Shown here: positions 4,846-12,630 of the stretch, piece by piece
Position numbering within the stretch: position 1 is the stretch's first letter
How the letters are laid out: every line of letters starts with the position of its first letter
Source of the DNA: Bacteroidales bacterium
Lineage (GTDB): Bacteria > Bacteroidota > Bacteroidia > Bacteroidales > F082
NCBI GenBank assembly: GCA_024689285.1
Contig: JAILDR010000245.1
Coordinates: 1 to 17,475 of the forward strand
DNA length: 17,475 nucleotides
Direction of reading: 5' to 3'
The notes under the pieces: generated by a model
The model's database searches: none
Told to the model about the DNA's origin: nothing
What the model saw: only the letters and a program-made list of their open reading frames with translations
Translations under genes and position numbers: made by a program

Positions 4846-4884
4846 AAAAAAGGCGGGCACCATTGTTACATGATGTCCGCCTTT
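4846..4884 (-). terminator. Intrinsic terminator downstream of the GNAT-PIN operon or a small RNA
   Basis: On the minus strand AAAGGCGG...CCGCCTTT arms are followed by six T. It lies 163 nt beyond the stop codon at 5047 and about 160 nt beyond the promoter-like sequence at 5014-5043, so it could end either the five-gene operon or a short independent transcript. Confidence 0.75.
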
Positions 4885-5008
4885 GCGTAGTGGTATGACT
4901 TTCCCGAGGCGAACATCATTGCTGATTTTCGTCTCGGTGGATCTTTATTCGTTATGTGTAAATTGTTCTCATTGAACTTGTTCCTAATTTATTATCTTGC
5001 AGAATTGC
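4846..5008 (-). ncRNA. Candidate small RNA (about 160 nt) between promoter and terminator
   Basis: A well-spaced Bacteroidota promoter (5014-5043) and an intrinsic terminator (4846-4884) bracket about 160 nt without a convincing gene. A stem with arms at 4904-4913 and 4928-4937 lies inside. The only frame of note is 17 codons (4866-4919), which may be chance. The strand follows from the promoter and terminator orientation. Whether it is transcribed is unknown; read-through from the upstream operon is the alternative. Confidence 0.4.
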
Positions 5009-5013
5009 GGATG

Positions 5014-5043
5014 CAAAAGTACAACTTTTTTCGCATTCACAAA
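5014..5043 (-). promoter_or_regulatory. Bacteroidota-type promoter just past the GNAT-PIN gene
   Basis: On the minus strand TTTG (5040-5043), 18 nt, then TACTTTTG followed by CA (5014-5021). This is the best match to the TTTG...TAnnTTTG consensus in the window. It points away from the GNAT-PIN gene into the 4.6-5.0 kb gap and could drive the candidate small RNA and, with read-through, the sigma-like gene. Confidence 0.55.
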
Positions 5044-5046
5044 AAA

Positions 5047-7083
5047 TTAACTCTCAACTGGAATCACTCCCTTCCCCATCCTGTACAGCTCAAAAAACAC
5101 CTCCCGCTTCACCTTCAGCGGGCTCGGGAATGTACTCTTTCCGTGACCGTGCTTTACCAGCACCTTGTTCACGTCGTCTTTTCTGATGGGCTTGGCAAAA
5201 AGTTCCGTGTGGCTGAATTTCAGCGCACGGATGTTCACCTCGGTCTTTCCCTCGCACAGCTTGTAGATGTCGCTCCATTCGTAGATGCCGTAGTGCTTGA
5301 ACATCTTGTACAGCACCTTGGGCTTGTCGGTATAAACCTCCGTCAGATAAGAGCAACCCACCACCATCATCGAGTGGTAATGCTCTTCTTTGTCGTGGCT
5401 CACATACCATAGTATTCTGGCCGGTGCCCTCTCCGTGATGGGTCGGGTGTGCCGGTAATACACATTCTCAAAACTCCACAGCCTGCTGGGATCTGCCCCG
5501 AATATCTGGCCGCCGCTGATGACCGAGTCAAACAGCTGCCCCGCCCAGTAAGCCCTGATGGGCACAATATAACAAGGTATATCCAAGTCGCTTATCTTAA
5601 GCGGGAAGAACACACTCTCCACCCTCAGCAGCTCCTGCTGGTTCAGCTCTTTCCACGGCAGACTGTCCTTTGTCACTATCTCGTCCCTTACCTCTTTCAC
5701 TAGCGTATTCCCCTGCTCCTGAAAACCGAAATTCACCAAAAAACTATGCTGCTCCACCGGGAGGCACTTGTCCTCCATCACAATCCGCTTCCGTTTCTCC
5801 TTCACGCACTTCCGCAGCAGGTCGGTCACAATCTGGCAAAACAGCGACGTACACAGCGGCCCTTCTGCCACTCGCAGGAAATGCACCCGCGTCTCTTCCT
5901 CATCGATGCTCACGCCACCAAAGGCCACGTCCTTCCCTTGATTGCGGATGGTGAACACTTCGCCGCCGCAGTTCACACAACCGTTCACGGCATTTTCAAA
6001 GTCCAGTTTTCTTTCCCTCATCTTCACTGCCCTGAAGCTTTCCACGCATTGCTGAAAACCCTTCGAGTCGGGCTTCGACATGGTGTGCCAGGCCACGCCC
6101 TGCAGCAGCACCGGCGAGTATTTCTCGCTGTGCAGCAGCTGGTCAATCTTAATCAGAAACTCTTGCGGGGTCAGTATCTCAATATCATAACTATCCTCTA
6201 TCTCCACTTTCTTCTTGATGATTTCCGCGTCGTAGGTGATGAAGTATGGGATTCCTGCCGCTATGCAGGTAGCCACCTGTTTGCGGTCGCTCTCGTCGTT
6301 GTCGGTTCGTCCTGTCAGTATGTTCTTCAGTTCCCTTGCCATCTGCTTCTGTTCCTCCACGTTATACGGGGCTTGGGCAAAGTTCGAGATGAAATTGTTT
6401 GTCCTGCTCCTTCGTGCCAAGTCGGGGTCGCGGTATATCTCGTTGAATATCTCTGCCGCATAGCACAGGTCGGTCTCTTCCACAAGCCAGTCGGCCAATA
6501 GGCAGCGTGGGTCTTCCTTGGGGTCCAGCGGCTGGGTGTGCTCCGTTTCCGCGTCGCGCAGTTTCATGATGATGTTAGCATCCATCATTGCCCGCACCTT
6601 GTCGCTCTCTTCATACGCCAGCGAAAAGAGGTCGCGCTGGTCAAAGCCATACCACCAAGTGGTCAGGTAGTGTGTCTCATAGCTGCGGCTGCGTTTCTGT
6701 CCCTTGGCTATGAAGCCGTAGCGTTCCCACAGTTTCGAAGGCTTCTTAAAGTCCTCACGGCAGTTCAGTACCATGCCCGATGCGCCGCTGTCCTTGAACT
6801 TATCGCACAACGTGTCCAGCAGGGCGGTGCTCACGCCGCTCCTCCTGTAGGGTTCGTCCACAGCCAAGTGTACGATGGCTATCCTTCCAAATCGGCTCGT
6901 TCTCCTGTACATCAGGTAGCCTTGTAAGGTATCGCCCTCACTGGCCGTGATGATACATTTCCCCACGGCATAATCATCGAACCCGCCCTCTGGCATAAAG
7001 CCCAGAGTGGCATTATACTTCTTGCCTAGCTTTTTCACAGCCGGGTAGAGAGGATGCAGGTTGTCGATGAATTCTATTTTCAT
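5047..7083 (-). CDS. GNAT-PIN-GNAT-like-ASCH/PUA-like multidomain protein
   Basis: 678 residues from ATG 7081-7083, which overlaps the ASCH gene's stop as ATGA; the longer open frame to 7251 would sit entirely within that gene and is rejected. Residues 1-135 form a GNAT acetyltransferase (IVHLAVDEPYRRSGVSTALL at 70-89, the acetyl-CoA loop). Residues 165-315 look like a PIN RNase domain: MMDANIIM with Asp168, Glu215, Asp266 and Asp285 in ITYDAEII, the usual acidic positions. Residues 380-470 resemble a second, degenerate GNAT (VAFGGVS..., LVNFGF). Residues 500-635 look like an ASCH/PUA-like RNA-binding fold (CYIVPIRAYWAGQLFD, APARILWYVS, FSHTELFAKPI). It is last in the operon after the HEPN and ASCH genes. 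Likely activity is RNA cleavage and/or acylation, perhaps of tRNA; that is inference. The stop codon lies in a heptad remnant. Confidence 0.75.
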   Translation of the reverse strand: MKIEFIDNLHPLYPAVKKLGKKYNATLGFMPEGGFDDYAVGKCIITASEGDTLQGYLMYRRTSRFGRIAIVHLAVDEPYRRSGVSTALLDTLCDKFKDSGASGMVLNCREDFKKPSKLWERYGFIAKGQKRSRSYETHYLTTWWYGFDQRDLFSLAYEESDKVRAMMDANIIMKLRDAETEHTQPLDPKEDPRCLLADWLVEETDLCYAAEIFNEIYRDPDLARRSRTNNFISNFAQAPYNVEEQKQMARELKNILTGRTDNDESDRKQVATCIAAGIPYFITYDAEIIKKKVEIEDSYDIEILTPQEFLIKIDQLLHSEKYSPVLLQGVAWHTMSKPDSKGFQQCVESFRAVKMRERKLDFENAVNGCVNCGGEVFTIRNQGKDVAFGGVSIDEEETRVHFLRVAEGPLCTSLFCQIVTDLLRKCVKEKRKRIVMEDKCLPVEQHSFLVNFGFQEQGNTLVKEVRDEIVTKDSLPWKELNQQELLRVESVFFPLKISDLDIPCYIVPIRAYWAGQLFDSVISGGQIFGADPSRLWSFENVYYRHTRPITERAPARILWYVSHDKEEHYHSMMVVGCSYLTEVYTDKPKVLYKMFKHYGIYEWSDIYKLCEGKTEVNIRALKFSHTELFAKPIRKDDVNKVLVKHGHGKSTFPSPLKVKREVFFELYRMGKGVIPVES

Positions 7084-7448
7084 AAGGTTTCTATGTATCG
7101 GAAGCTTTGTGGGGCGTGGAAGGGCAGTTCCTTCGGGGTCTTGTATATTTTCAGGTTCTGGATGGCTATGGCGTAGGCCGTCGTCTTGCCTTGGTAATAG
7201 AGGTCGTACCACTCCTTTCGGATGCCGGCAAAGTCTTGCGTCTGCTGCCACACCTCTTCGGGGGTGCCTTGTATGACCTCCACGGGCTGGAACTCGCCCA
7301 CCACTTTGCTCACCGGTGCCGAGGCGTATATATAAACTTTGGCCACCTTCCGCTTGAAGATGGCCTTGCGGAACTCAAACAGTTTGCGCCCCGCCTTGAT
7401 TTCCTCCACGTACTGTGGTTTGATGGATAATATGATGTTTGTCTCCAA
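7080..7448 (-). CDS. ASCH-domain small protein (TTG start)
   Basis: 122 residues. The start is TTG (7446-7448): an in-frame TAG lies three codons upstream and there is no ATG in the first 100 residues. The ILSIKPQYVEEIKAGRK stretch followed by FEFRK (residues 6-28) and the VYIYASAPV-VGEF region (38-53) are typical of ASCH domains, a PUA-like fold that binds RNA or modified bases; GRKLFEFR holds the conserved Gly, Lys, Glu and Arg. It begins 6 nt after the HEPN stop and couples to the GNAT-PIN gene by an ATGA overlap. The poor start codon suggests low expression or dependence on upstream translation. Some ASCH proteins act as ribonucleases or deacylases of modified nucleosides, so it may be enzyme or sensor. 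Confidence 0.8.
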   Translation of the reverse strand: METNIILSIKPQYVEEIKAGRKLFEFRKAIFKRKVAKVYIYASAPVSKVVGEFQPVEVIQGTPEEVWQQTQDFAGIRKEWYDLYYQGKTTAYAIAIQNLKIYKTPKELPFHAPQSFRYIETL

Positions 7449-7454
7449 ATCCTT

Positions 7455-8732
7455 CTATTCCTTTTCTTCCAGCAAATCTTCTCCCACCTCAACGGTTTCC
7501 GCAGCCATTGCCTCGGAACCCAAGTCCTCGCCAAAGATGCTCTTGAACGTCTCTTTGAACTGTTCCTTGTCGCGCACACCCTTGAATATCGGCCATGTGC
7601 GATACTGTAGCTGTTTCAGTATTTCGTTGTTGTTGCCGCATGAGCGCATCATCTCGCACACCTTGTCCAGATTGTCTTCAAGTGCATATTTCGGACATTT
7701 CAACTCACTACTACAGGCCGAGAAATCCTCCTCTGCAAGCAAGTCCTGACACTTCTTTTCGTCGCCCTTCCATTTATAGGCCTGGGCGCGATTGAGTACC
7801 AGATACATCCGGTCTTTGTTGTTATGCTGGAATTGCTTGTCCAGCGCAAAGTTCGACAATTCGATGGCGACATCGTACCGTTCGTCAACGATGAGGTCGA
7901 AGATGTTTGTAATCATACACTTGTCAACCTCTTCCAAACAGGTCTTGTCTTTCTTGTAGAGCAACACACGCAAGGTCATCTGCGAAAGCTTCACGGCCAC
8001 CTCGTAAAACACTTCAAATGCTTTGTTGAAATAGCCCCTGTCAACTTCCAGCTGATCCCCTTTCTTCAAATCACCCAGTTCCACCCCTTCATTCTTGCAC
8101 ACGTTCAGGTACTGGTTGGATATGATTCCGTTTGAATGGACAAAAAGGTTGCGGCGCTGGGTAATCTCCACAAAAGCAGACCAGTTCTTGAATTCCTTGA
8201 GTGTCTTCACCCCAATGGAGGAGGCTATCTCATTAAACTGGTCCTGATGCGAGTCGCGCAGGCAGTTTTCTATTTTGGTGTCAATAATCTGCTCCTTGGC
8301 CGCCTCAATGGTACCTATGGTTTGCAGTTCTGCGTAAGTGAACTTATGGTCCGACTGCTTAAGCTTGTCAGGGTTGATGTCGTAAATGGCGCGAAGCAGG
8401 TCACCGATATAGGCATCAAATTGCGACACCATCGAGACCACATAACTGCGCAGCAGCAGCTTGGAAGATTCCTGACTGCGCTTCACTTTACGCTCCAGGT
8501 GCTGGTGTTGCCGTTCTTTATCAGCAGGTATCACCAGCTTGGCAGGGCCGTCACCGGCCTTTACCGTATGTTCCTTCACGAAAGCATTATATTCCTTCTG
8601 CGCCTCTATCTTCTGGCTTCTCAACATTCCCTCGCTATACTCAAACGAGTCGTAGAGGCAGTTGATATTCTCGACGAAGGCTTTCAGGCTTTCCCAAATG
8701 GATTTGACGTATGGGTTTTTGATTTCTTCCAT
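7455..8732 (-). CDS. HEPN-domain protein, MAE_28990/MAE_18760-like predicted RNase
   Basis: 425 residues from ATG 8730-8732, three nt after the stop of the small SAP-like gene. Helical throughout. Residues 85-260 form the HEPN domain: LLLRSYVVSMVSQFDAYIGDLLRAIYD at 92-118 is the usual first helix and the catalytic R-x4-H motif is present as RNLFVH (Arg194, His199) followed by SNGIISNQYL. This matches the MAE_28990/MAE_18760 type of HEPN. Residues 265-400 are a helical repeat-like region with tetratricopeptide character (ELSNFALDKQF, LNRAQAYKWKGDEKKCQDLL). HEPN proteins of this type are predicted RNA-cleaving toxins in defence and toxin-antitoxin systems. The intact motif suggests an active nuclease. 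The family name is from memory of motifs, not a search. Confidence 0.8.
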   Translation of the reverse strand: MEEIKNPYVKSIWESLKAFVENINCLYDSFEYSEGMLRSQKIEAQKEYNAFVKEHTVKAGDGPAKLVIPADKERQHQHLERKVKRSQESSKLLLRSYVVSMVSQFDAYIGDLLRAIYDINPDKLKQSDHKFTYAELQTIGTIEAAKEQIIDTKIENCLRDSHQDQFNEIASSIGVKTLKEFKNWSAFVEITQRRNLFVHSNGIISNQYLNVCKNEGVELGDLKKGDQLEVDRGYFNKAFEVFYEVAVKLSQMTLRVLLYKKDKTCLEEVDKCMITNIFDLIVDERYDVAIELSNFALDKQFQHNNKDRMYLVLNRAQAYKWKGDEKKCQDLLAEEDFSACSSELKCPKYALEDNLDKVCEMMRSCGNNNEILKQLQYRTWPIFKGVRDKEQFKETFKSIFGEDLGSEAMAAETVEVGEDLLEEKE

Positions 8733-8735
8733 GGG

Positions 8736-9137
8736 CTATAGTTTGTCGTTCTGGATGGCGCGTGAGCGCAGTTTGAATCCAACCAATCGCTCATACAGCT
8801 TGTCTTTCAGCACCGTCATGTTGTCGCGTTTGGTAAAGGGGATGTCTTTCAGTTTGCACATGGCTTCAAGGTCGGTGCGCTTGAGGTTCAGCTGTCGGAA
8901 GTATTGCTCCACTTCCTGCTTGCTTTGCATCTCCTCAATGCTCATCAGTATGCTCACATACTCCTTGTTCTTCGGTGCAAGCACCTGCGACCTGTCCATT
9001 TTGTTGCCCACAAACTGGAAATCAATATAGGCATCTTCCTCGCTCAGTTGGGCCAGCTGGTCGGCATTGAGTTTTTTCAGAAATTGGATATATCGCTCTA
9101 TCTCGTTCAGATAGAAATCTTTCACTCTTTTGTTCAT
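8736..9137 (-). CDS. Small SAP-like domain protein, partner of the HEPN gene
   Basis: 133 residues, ATG 9135-9137, 12 nt after the ParA stop and 3 nt before the HEPN start. The N-terminal half (1-75) is helical and acidic. The C-terminal part (residues 82-127) reads LNLKRTDLEAMCKLKDIPFTKRD... then KDKLYERLVGFKLRSRAIQ, like the helix-extended-loop-helix of SAP or Rho-N domains, which bind nucleic acid. Small size, position and likely binding role would suit an antitoxin or adaptor for the HEPN protein, but this is inference. No signal peptide or membrane segment. Confidence 0.6.
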   Translation of the reverse strand: MNKRVKDFYLNEIERYIQFLKKLNADQLAQLSEEDAYIDFQFVGNKMDRSQVLAPKNKEYVSILMSIEEMQSKQEVEQYFRQLNLKRTDLEAMCKLKDIPFTKRDNMTVLKDKLYERLVGFKLRSRAIQNDKL

Positions 9138-9149
9138 ACTTCTCTGCTT

Positions 9150-10067
9150 TTATAGTTTTACCTCTAATTCATCTACTATGTCTTCTATTTCGCCCACTAT
9201 GTCGGCGCGGCTCCGTTTGTAGTTCAGCACTACGGGAACGCCCAGTCGGGGCGCATCCGCATAGAGCGTTTTGTTCTCGCGCATATAGTTGTCAAACACG
9301 GGGAAGCCCAGCTCTCGGGTCTTGTCGATGTACTGACGGCATGCGTTGATGGGCAAACCGCCGTAGAACTGTACCATGGTGAACACCACTCCGATGATTT
9401 CCGGGTCAATCGTTTCGTAGGTCTCGTCATCCTCGCCCAGTTGTCCGCAGAAACCATTATAGTCAGTCACAAGTTTCTTGACGCTGGCTTTCAGGTAGTC
9501 GATACCCATCGTCGAAAGGTAGTCAGGCTTGGCGGGTATCAGCACGTAGTCGCTGGCCACGATGGCGCATTTGGTCACAATGTTGAAGTTGGGCGGGCAG
9601 TCTATGATTACGTAGTCGTATGCTTCTTCGGGAATTTGGTCAAGTCCTTCTTTCATCCGGTGGTGAACCTTGATGAAGTTCTCGCTTATCTGCTGCTGGT
9701 CCACACCGCCCAGTTTAGTGGCCAGTTCCAGGTCCACATTGATAAGTTCGAGGTGGGAGGAGACGAGGTCTAATGTGCCGCGACCGTCAAGGGCATCGTT
9801 CACCGCTTCTGGCGAGATGATGAGCTTGTTGAAGTTTTTCTCCTTGATTTTGTTCTTGGTGGTGAACCAGTTTTTGATGGTTTTCGAGGGTGCCACCTCG
9901 TCGCGCCATTTCTCTGGGTCAATGAATGAGAAGGTCAGGCTGGCCTGCGGGTCGAGGTCTATCATCAGGACATCATAACCCCTATAGGCCAACTCACCCG
10001 CTATATTTGCGGTTAGTGTAGTCTTGCCCACACCTCCTTTATAATTGATAACTGATATTACTTGCAT
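9150..10067 (-). CDS. ParA/Soj-like P-loop ATPase
   Basis: 305 residues, starting MQVISVINYKGGVGKTTLTA. The deviant Walker A (K10GGVGKT16), the LMIDLDPQAS stretch (35-43) and VIIDCPPN (153-160) are diagnostic of the ParA/MinD family, whose members dimerise on ATP and bind DNA or a partner surface. No ParB, parS-like cluster or replication gene is near; instead it heads a five-gene operon with SAP-like, HEPN, ASCH and GNAT-PIN genes. ParA therefore probably acts as a switch or positioning factor for the effector genes, not in plasmid partition. A promoter-like sequence and a 14-bp palindrome lie in its leader, consistent with autoregulation, which is common for ParA genes. Confidence 0.9.
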   Translation of the reverse strand: MQVISVINYKGGVGKTTLTANIAGELAYRGYDVLMIDLDPQASLTFSFIDPEKWRDEVAPSKTIKNWFTTKNKIKEKNFNKLIISPEAVNDALDGRGTLDLVSSHLELINVDLELATKLGGVDQQQISENFIKVHHRMKEGLDQIPEEAYDYVIIDCPPNFNIVTKCAIVASDYVLIPAKPDYLSTMGIDYLKASVKKLVTDYNGFCGQLGEDDETYETIDPEIIGVVFTMVQFYGGLPINACRQYIDKTRELGFPVFDNYMRENKTLYADAPRLGVPVVLNYKRSRADIVGEIEDIVDELEVKL

Positions 10068-10081
10068 TTTTTCAGTTGGTT

Positions 10082-10095
10082 AATTCTTAAGAATT
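10082..10095. promoter_or_regulatory. Perfect 14-bp palindrome, candidate operator of the ParA operon
   Basis: AATTCTTAAGAATT is perfectly palindromic and lies 14 bp before the parA-like start codon, downstream of the -7 element at 10122. A repressor binding here could block transcript elongation or initiation of the five-gene operon. Confidence 0.4.
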
Positions 10096-10121
10096 TGTCT
10101 TATTGCATCTTGCATATTTAT

Positions 10122-10151
10122 CAAAATTATAATCATGTCGCTATTGTTCAA
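10122..10151 (-). promoter_or_regulatory. Bacteroidota-type promoter of the ParA-HEPN-ASCH-GNAT operon
   Basis: On the minus strand TTG (10149-10151), 19 nt, TAATTTTG (10122-10129). It overlaps the stop codon of the DUF3732-type gene, giving the downstream operon its own start about 50 nt before the ParA ATG. Confidence 0.45.
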
Positions 10152-12166
10152 GTCGTTTGTCTCAAATCTATCAAACCCTCTCCTTTTTTTCTCCAACGTG
10201 CAGCAACAAGGCTATCAAAATCAACACCCTGCAATTTCAAGTTGTCTGCATGTTCTGTTACGATTATCTGTACTTTGTTATTGAGACTTTGAGTAAACTT
10301 GTATAAGGTGTTGAAAATATTAGTCACATCTTCCAAGTCTTGGCAAAACATATCTTTCTCTTCTTTCGTATCCGGTGCAATGCCCTCCTTGCGCTCCCAC
10401 ATCTTTTCAGCATTGAAATTTTCATAGTTATCTTTCGTCGGGAAATAAACTTGGCTCGGCTGGTCAATGAACAATAACGATGGTATCAAACTCCTGTTTG
10501 TCGCAAAGTAATGGCTTAATGAAAGAAACAAGCATAAATGAGCATTAAGCCAATTCCGCCCACTGCCTATTTGCCTTAGCCGCAATTTCTCCTCTCCGTT
10601 TTCGAATGTCAGTTCAAAGCTGTTCAGATTGAATCGAAGTTTATATTCATCAAGTGAAGACTCAAATGTAAGGTCTTTTCTATATACCTCCAAATAATTG
10701 TTTATTGATTGCGATGCAGATTCCATCTTTGTCTTAATTCGGTATTTCTTGTTGAACTCCGTTTCCAATTTCGATAGTTCAGCTTTTTTACTTGCAATCT
10801 GGTCATCTAAGCCACTATCTTGTATATTGATTACGGCGTCTAACAAGCCTTCCATCTCAAGCATTTTCTTATAGCCTTGTTCTTCCAATGAGCGATTGTT
10901 TCGCAACTCATCAATAATTTTTTTTAACCCTTTTATTTCATTTTCAATCTTTGATAGTTCATCTTGATGTCCCTTCAAACGTTCTTCTGCTTCTTCTTTC
11001 TTAAAGTGCATTTCATCTCCAAGTAAAGGAGCTTTCTTGATTTTCTCATTAAGGTTTCCGATTGATTTGTACAATTGTTCCACCTCTTCTTCTATCAAGT
11101 TAGTATGTTGCTTGCAAAATGGGCAAATAGAAAAGTCAATCACAGCCTCGTCAACGAACCTCGCTGAAGACAATTCTTGTTTATAGCTATTTACATATTT
11201 TATAGTATCATTATAGTCTTGTATTTCCAACTGAACTTGCCTGATATTTGCATGCATCAAATTACGCTTAGCAAGCAAGTCCTTATACCTTGACATATAC
11301 GGAGAAAACTCACTAGAGGAATTAGCTTGAACACTTTCAGTTGTAGAGCGCCTTAATTCTTCCAAAACCTTCTTCGGAGCAGCCATAATATATGAAGCTG
11401 CACCTATTCCTAATAGCTCTTTATTGGTTGTGTCTTTGTATTGTTGCAATAAGGTATCAATGCTGTCTTCGTATGACTGAAGGGCTTTTTCCTCCACCTC
11501 TTGTCGTTTTTCCAGCAATAACAAATCCTTCTTTAGCTTGTCAATTTTTAAAGAAATCGTAAAGTATTCCGCATCTACAAACTTGGCGAATATTTTGAAC
11601 TGCTCTATAACCTGCTCCTTCTTCTCTTTTTCATCAAACCGATAAAACAGTGCAAGTTTGTTAGCAATGAGGTTCTGGTGCTGAAGAATATACGACATCA
11701 TATTTCTGACCGACGGTCTTCCTTTTTGCTTGCTAGTATATTCTTCATCATCCTTTTCTTGTGTGTTGGGTATGTTGAGACCAAAAATGAAACCCAATTG
11801 TCTACGAAATTCTTTCTTCCTTATCAGGTTTCCCTCGTTGAAGTATTCCAAGGTAATGCCTTTCTCGTCTTCAAGTTTATCATCCAACTGGATATAGAAT
11901 GCGCCCTTCTCTGTTTGTGAATGGCCTACAACCCACTGGTTGCCATCAACAACCATGAGGAGGAAGTATACTTTTGCTTTGTCTGTAATAACACCTTTGG
12001 GTATGGTTTCCACATCAGCCCCCATACAGTAATCAAATATCTCTATTAACGCAGATTTACCAGTTGACGACCGTCCTGTCACAATGTTCAAGCCCTCATG
12101 CAGGGGCACGCCATGCCTCTGACCGTCCTTGTCTATCAGTCCTATAAATTTGATTCGAGTTTCCAT
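10148..12166 (-). CDS. DUF3732-type SMC-like ABC ATPase of an ABC-3C system
   Basis: 672 residues. Walker A is G31RSSTGKSA39 in the first beta strand; two long coiled-coil stretches (about 185-330 and 365-490) flank a CPFC motif (Cys348, Cys351), the layout of a zinc-hook-like turn in Rad50/SMC-like proteins. The ABC signature region is RQIGSGRNWLN (531-541), Walker B LLFIDQPSQ (564-572) and the His switch TEHA (637-640). This matches DUF3732, the ATPase of three-component ABC-3C conflict systems, in which it is predicted to sense DNA or RNA ends and license the nuclease partner. Its ATG lies within the middle-component gene (25-nt overlap). The DNA is visibly more AT-rich than the flanking modules. 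Confidence 0.8.
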   Translation of the reverse strand: METRIKFIGLIDKDGQRHGVPLHEGLNIVTGRSSTGKSALIEIFDYCMGADVETIPKGVITDKAKVYFLLMVVDGNQWVVGHSQTEKGAFYIQLDDKLEDEKGITLEYFNEGNLIRKKEFRRQLGFIFGLNIPNTQEKDDEEYTSKQKGRPSVRNMMSYILQHQNLIANKLALFYRFDEKEKKEQVIEQFKIFAKFVDAEYFTISLKIDKLKKDLLLLEKRQEVEEKALQSYEDSIDTLLQQYKDTTNKELLGIGAASYIMAAPKKVLEELRRSTTESVQANSSSEFSPYMSRYKDLLAKRNLMHANIRQVQLEIQDYNDTIKYVNSYKQELSSARFVDEAVIDFSICPFCKQHTNLIEEEVEQLYKSIGNLNEKIKKAPLLGDEMHFKKEEAEERLKGHQDELSKIENEIKGLKKIIDELRNNRSLEEQGYKKMLEMEGLLDAVINIQDSGLDDQIASKKAELSKLETEFNKKYRIKTKMESASQSINNYLEVYRKDLTFESSLDEYKLRFNLNSFELTFENGEEKLRLRQIGSGRNWLNAHLCLFLSLSHYFATNRSLIPSLLFIDQPSQVYFPTKDNYENFNAEKMWERKEGIAPDTKEEKDMFCQDLEDVTNIFNTLYKFTQSLNNKVQIIVTEHADNLKLQGVDFDSLVAARWRKKGEGLIDLRQTT

Positions 12167-12630
12167 ATATCTTTAATGCCTAATATGGTTAGTATTTCCA
12201 CAACGTCCATGTCCTTAAATAACTTATTCAGATTACGGGCATTATCTATCTGCTCTTTATAGAATTTACTCTTTGACCATTCTGACTTTTCTGTATTCAC
12301 CGCAACCTGAGTTCCTTGTATCATCAGCCACTTCATATCAACGGCATATTGCAAACATCTGATTGTTATTTCTTGGAAATAATCAATTCTGCCAGGTAGA
12401 CCTTCTATCTTGAACTTGTTTTCCATTACCCATGCTGGTAGTTTTGAATCGACCCTAATGACAGGCTTTTTGGCCACCCACTCTTCATTAAACAACAATG
12501 GAAGTACAACAAAAGAAAGGAATATGTTATTCTTTTCCTGTTTACACTCACTATAGAACGAAACCAGTATGGGTGTAAGAGTAAACACATTGTTCCTAAT
12601 AGTTAGGATGTCATTATATGCATGTTCCAT
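12142..12630 (-). CDS. ABC-3C system middle component
   Basis: 162 residues, helical, no signal peptide. It begins in the last codons of the upstream nuclease-like gene (17-nt overlap) and ends inside the start of the ATPase gene (25-nt overlap), so the three are translationally coupled. The NNIFLSFVVLPLLF core (34-47) resembles the motif seen in small middle components of ABC-3C systems. These are predicted winged-helix or helical adaptors linking ATPase and effector. The call depends heavily on its position between two recognisable partners; by itself the sequence is not diagnostic. Confidence 0.65.
   Translation of the reverse strand: MEHAYNDILTIRNNVFTLTPILVSFYSECKQEKNNIFLSFVVLPLLFNEEWVAKKPVIRVDSKLPAWVMENKFKIEGLPGRIDYFQEITIRCLQYAVDMKWLMIQGTQVAVNTEKSEWSKSKFYKEQIDNARNLNKLFKDMDVVEILTILGIKDIWKLESNL

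Noticed and set aside
4489..4863. 124-codon minus-strand frame across the 4.6-4.86 kb gap
   Set aside because: Overlaps the sigma-like gene, runs through the hairpin and both operator-like repeats, and has no domain or bias of a real gene.
7084..7251. N-terminal extension of the GNAT-PIN frame upstream of 7083
   Set aside because: It lies wholly within the ASCH gene in another frame; the ATGA overlap and the natural GNAT start MKIEF favour 7083.
9150..10067. ParA as a plasmid partition gene
   Set aside because: No ParB, replication gene or clustered centromere-like sites nearby; embedded in an effector operon.
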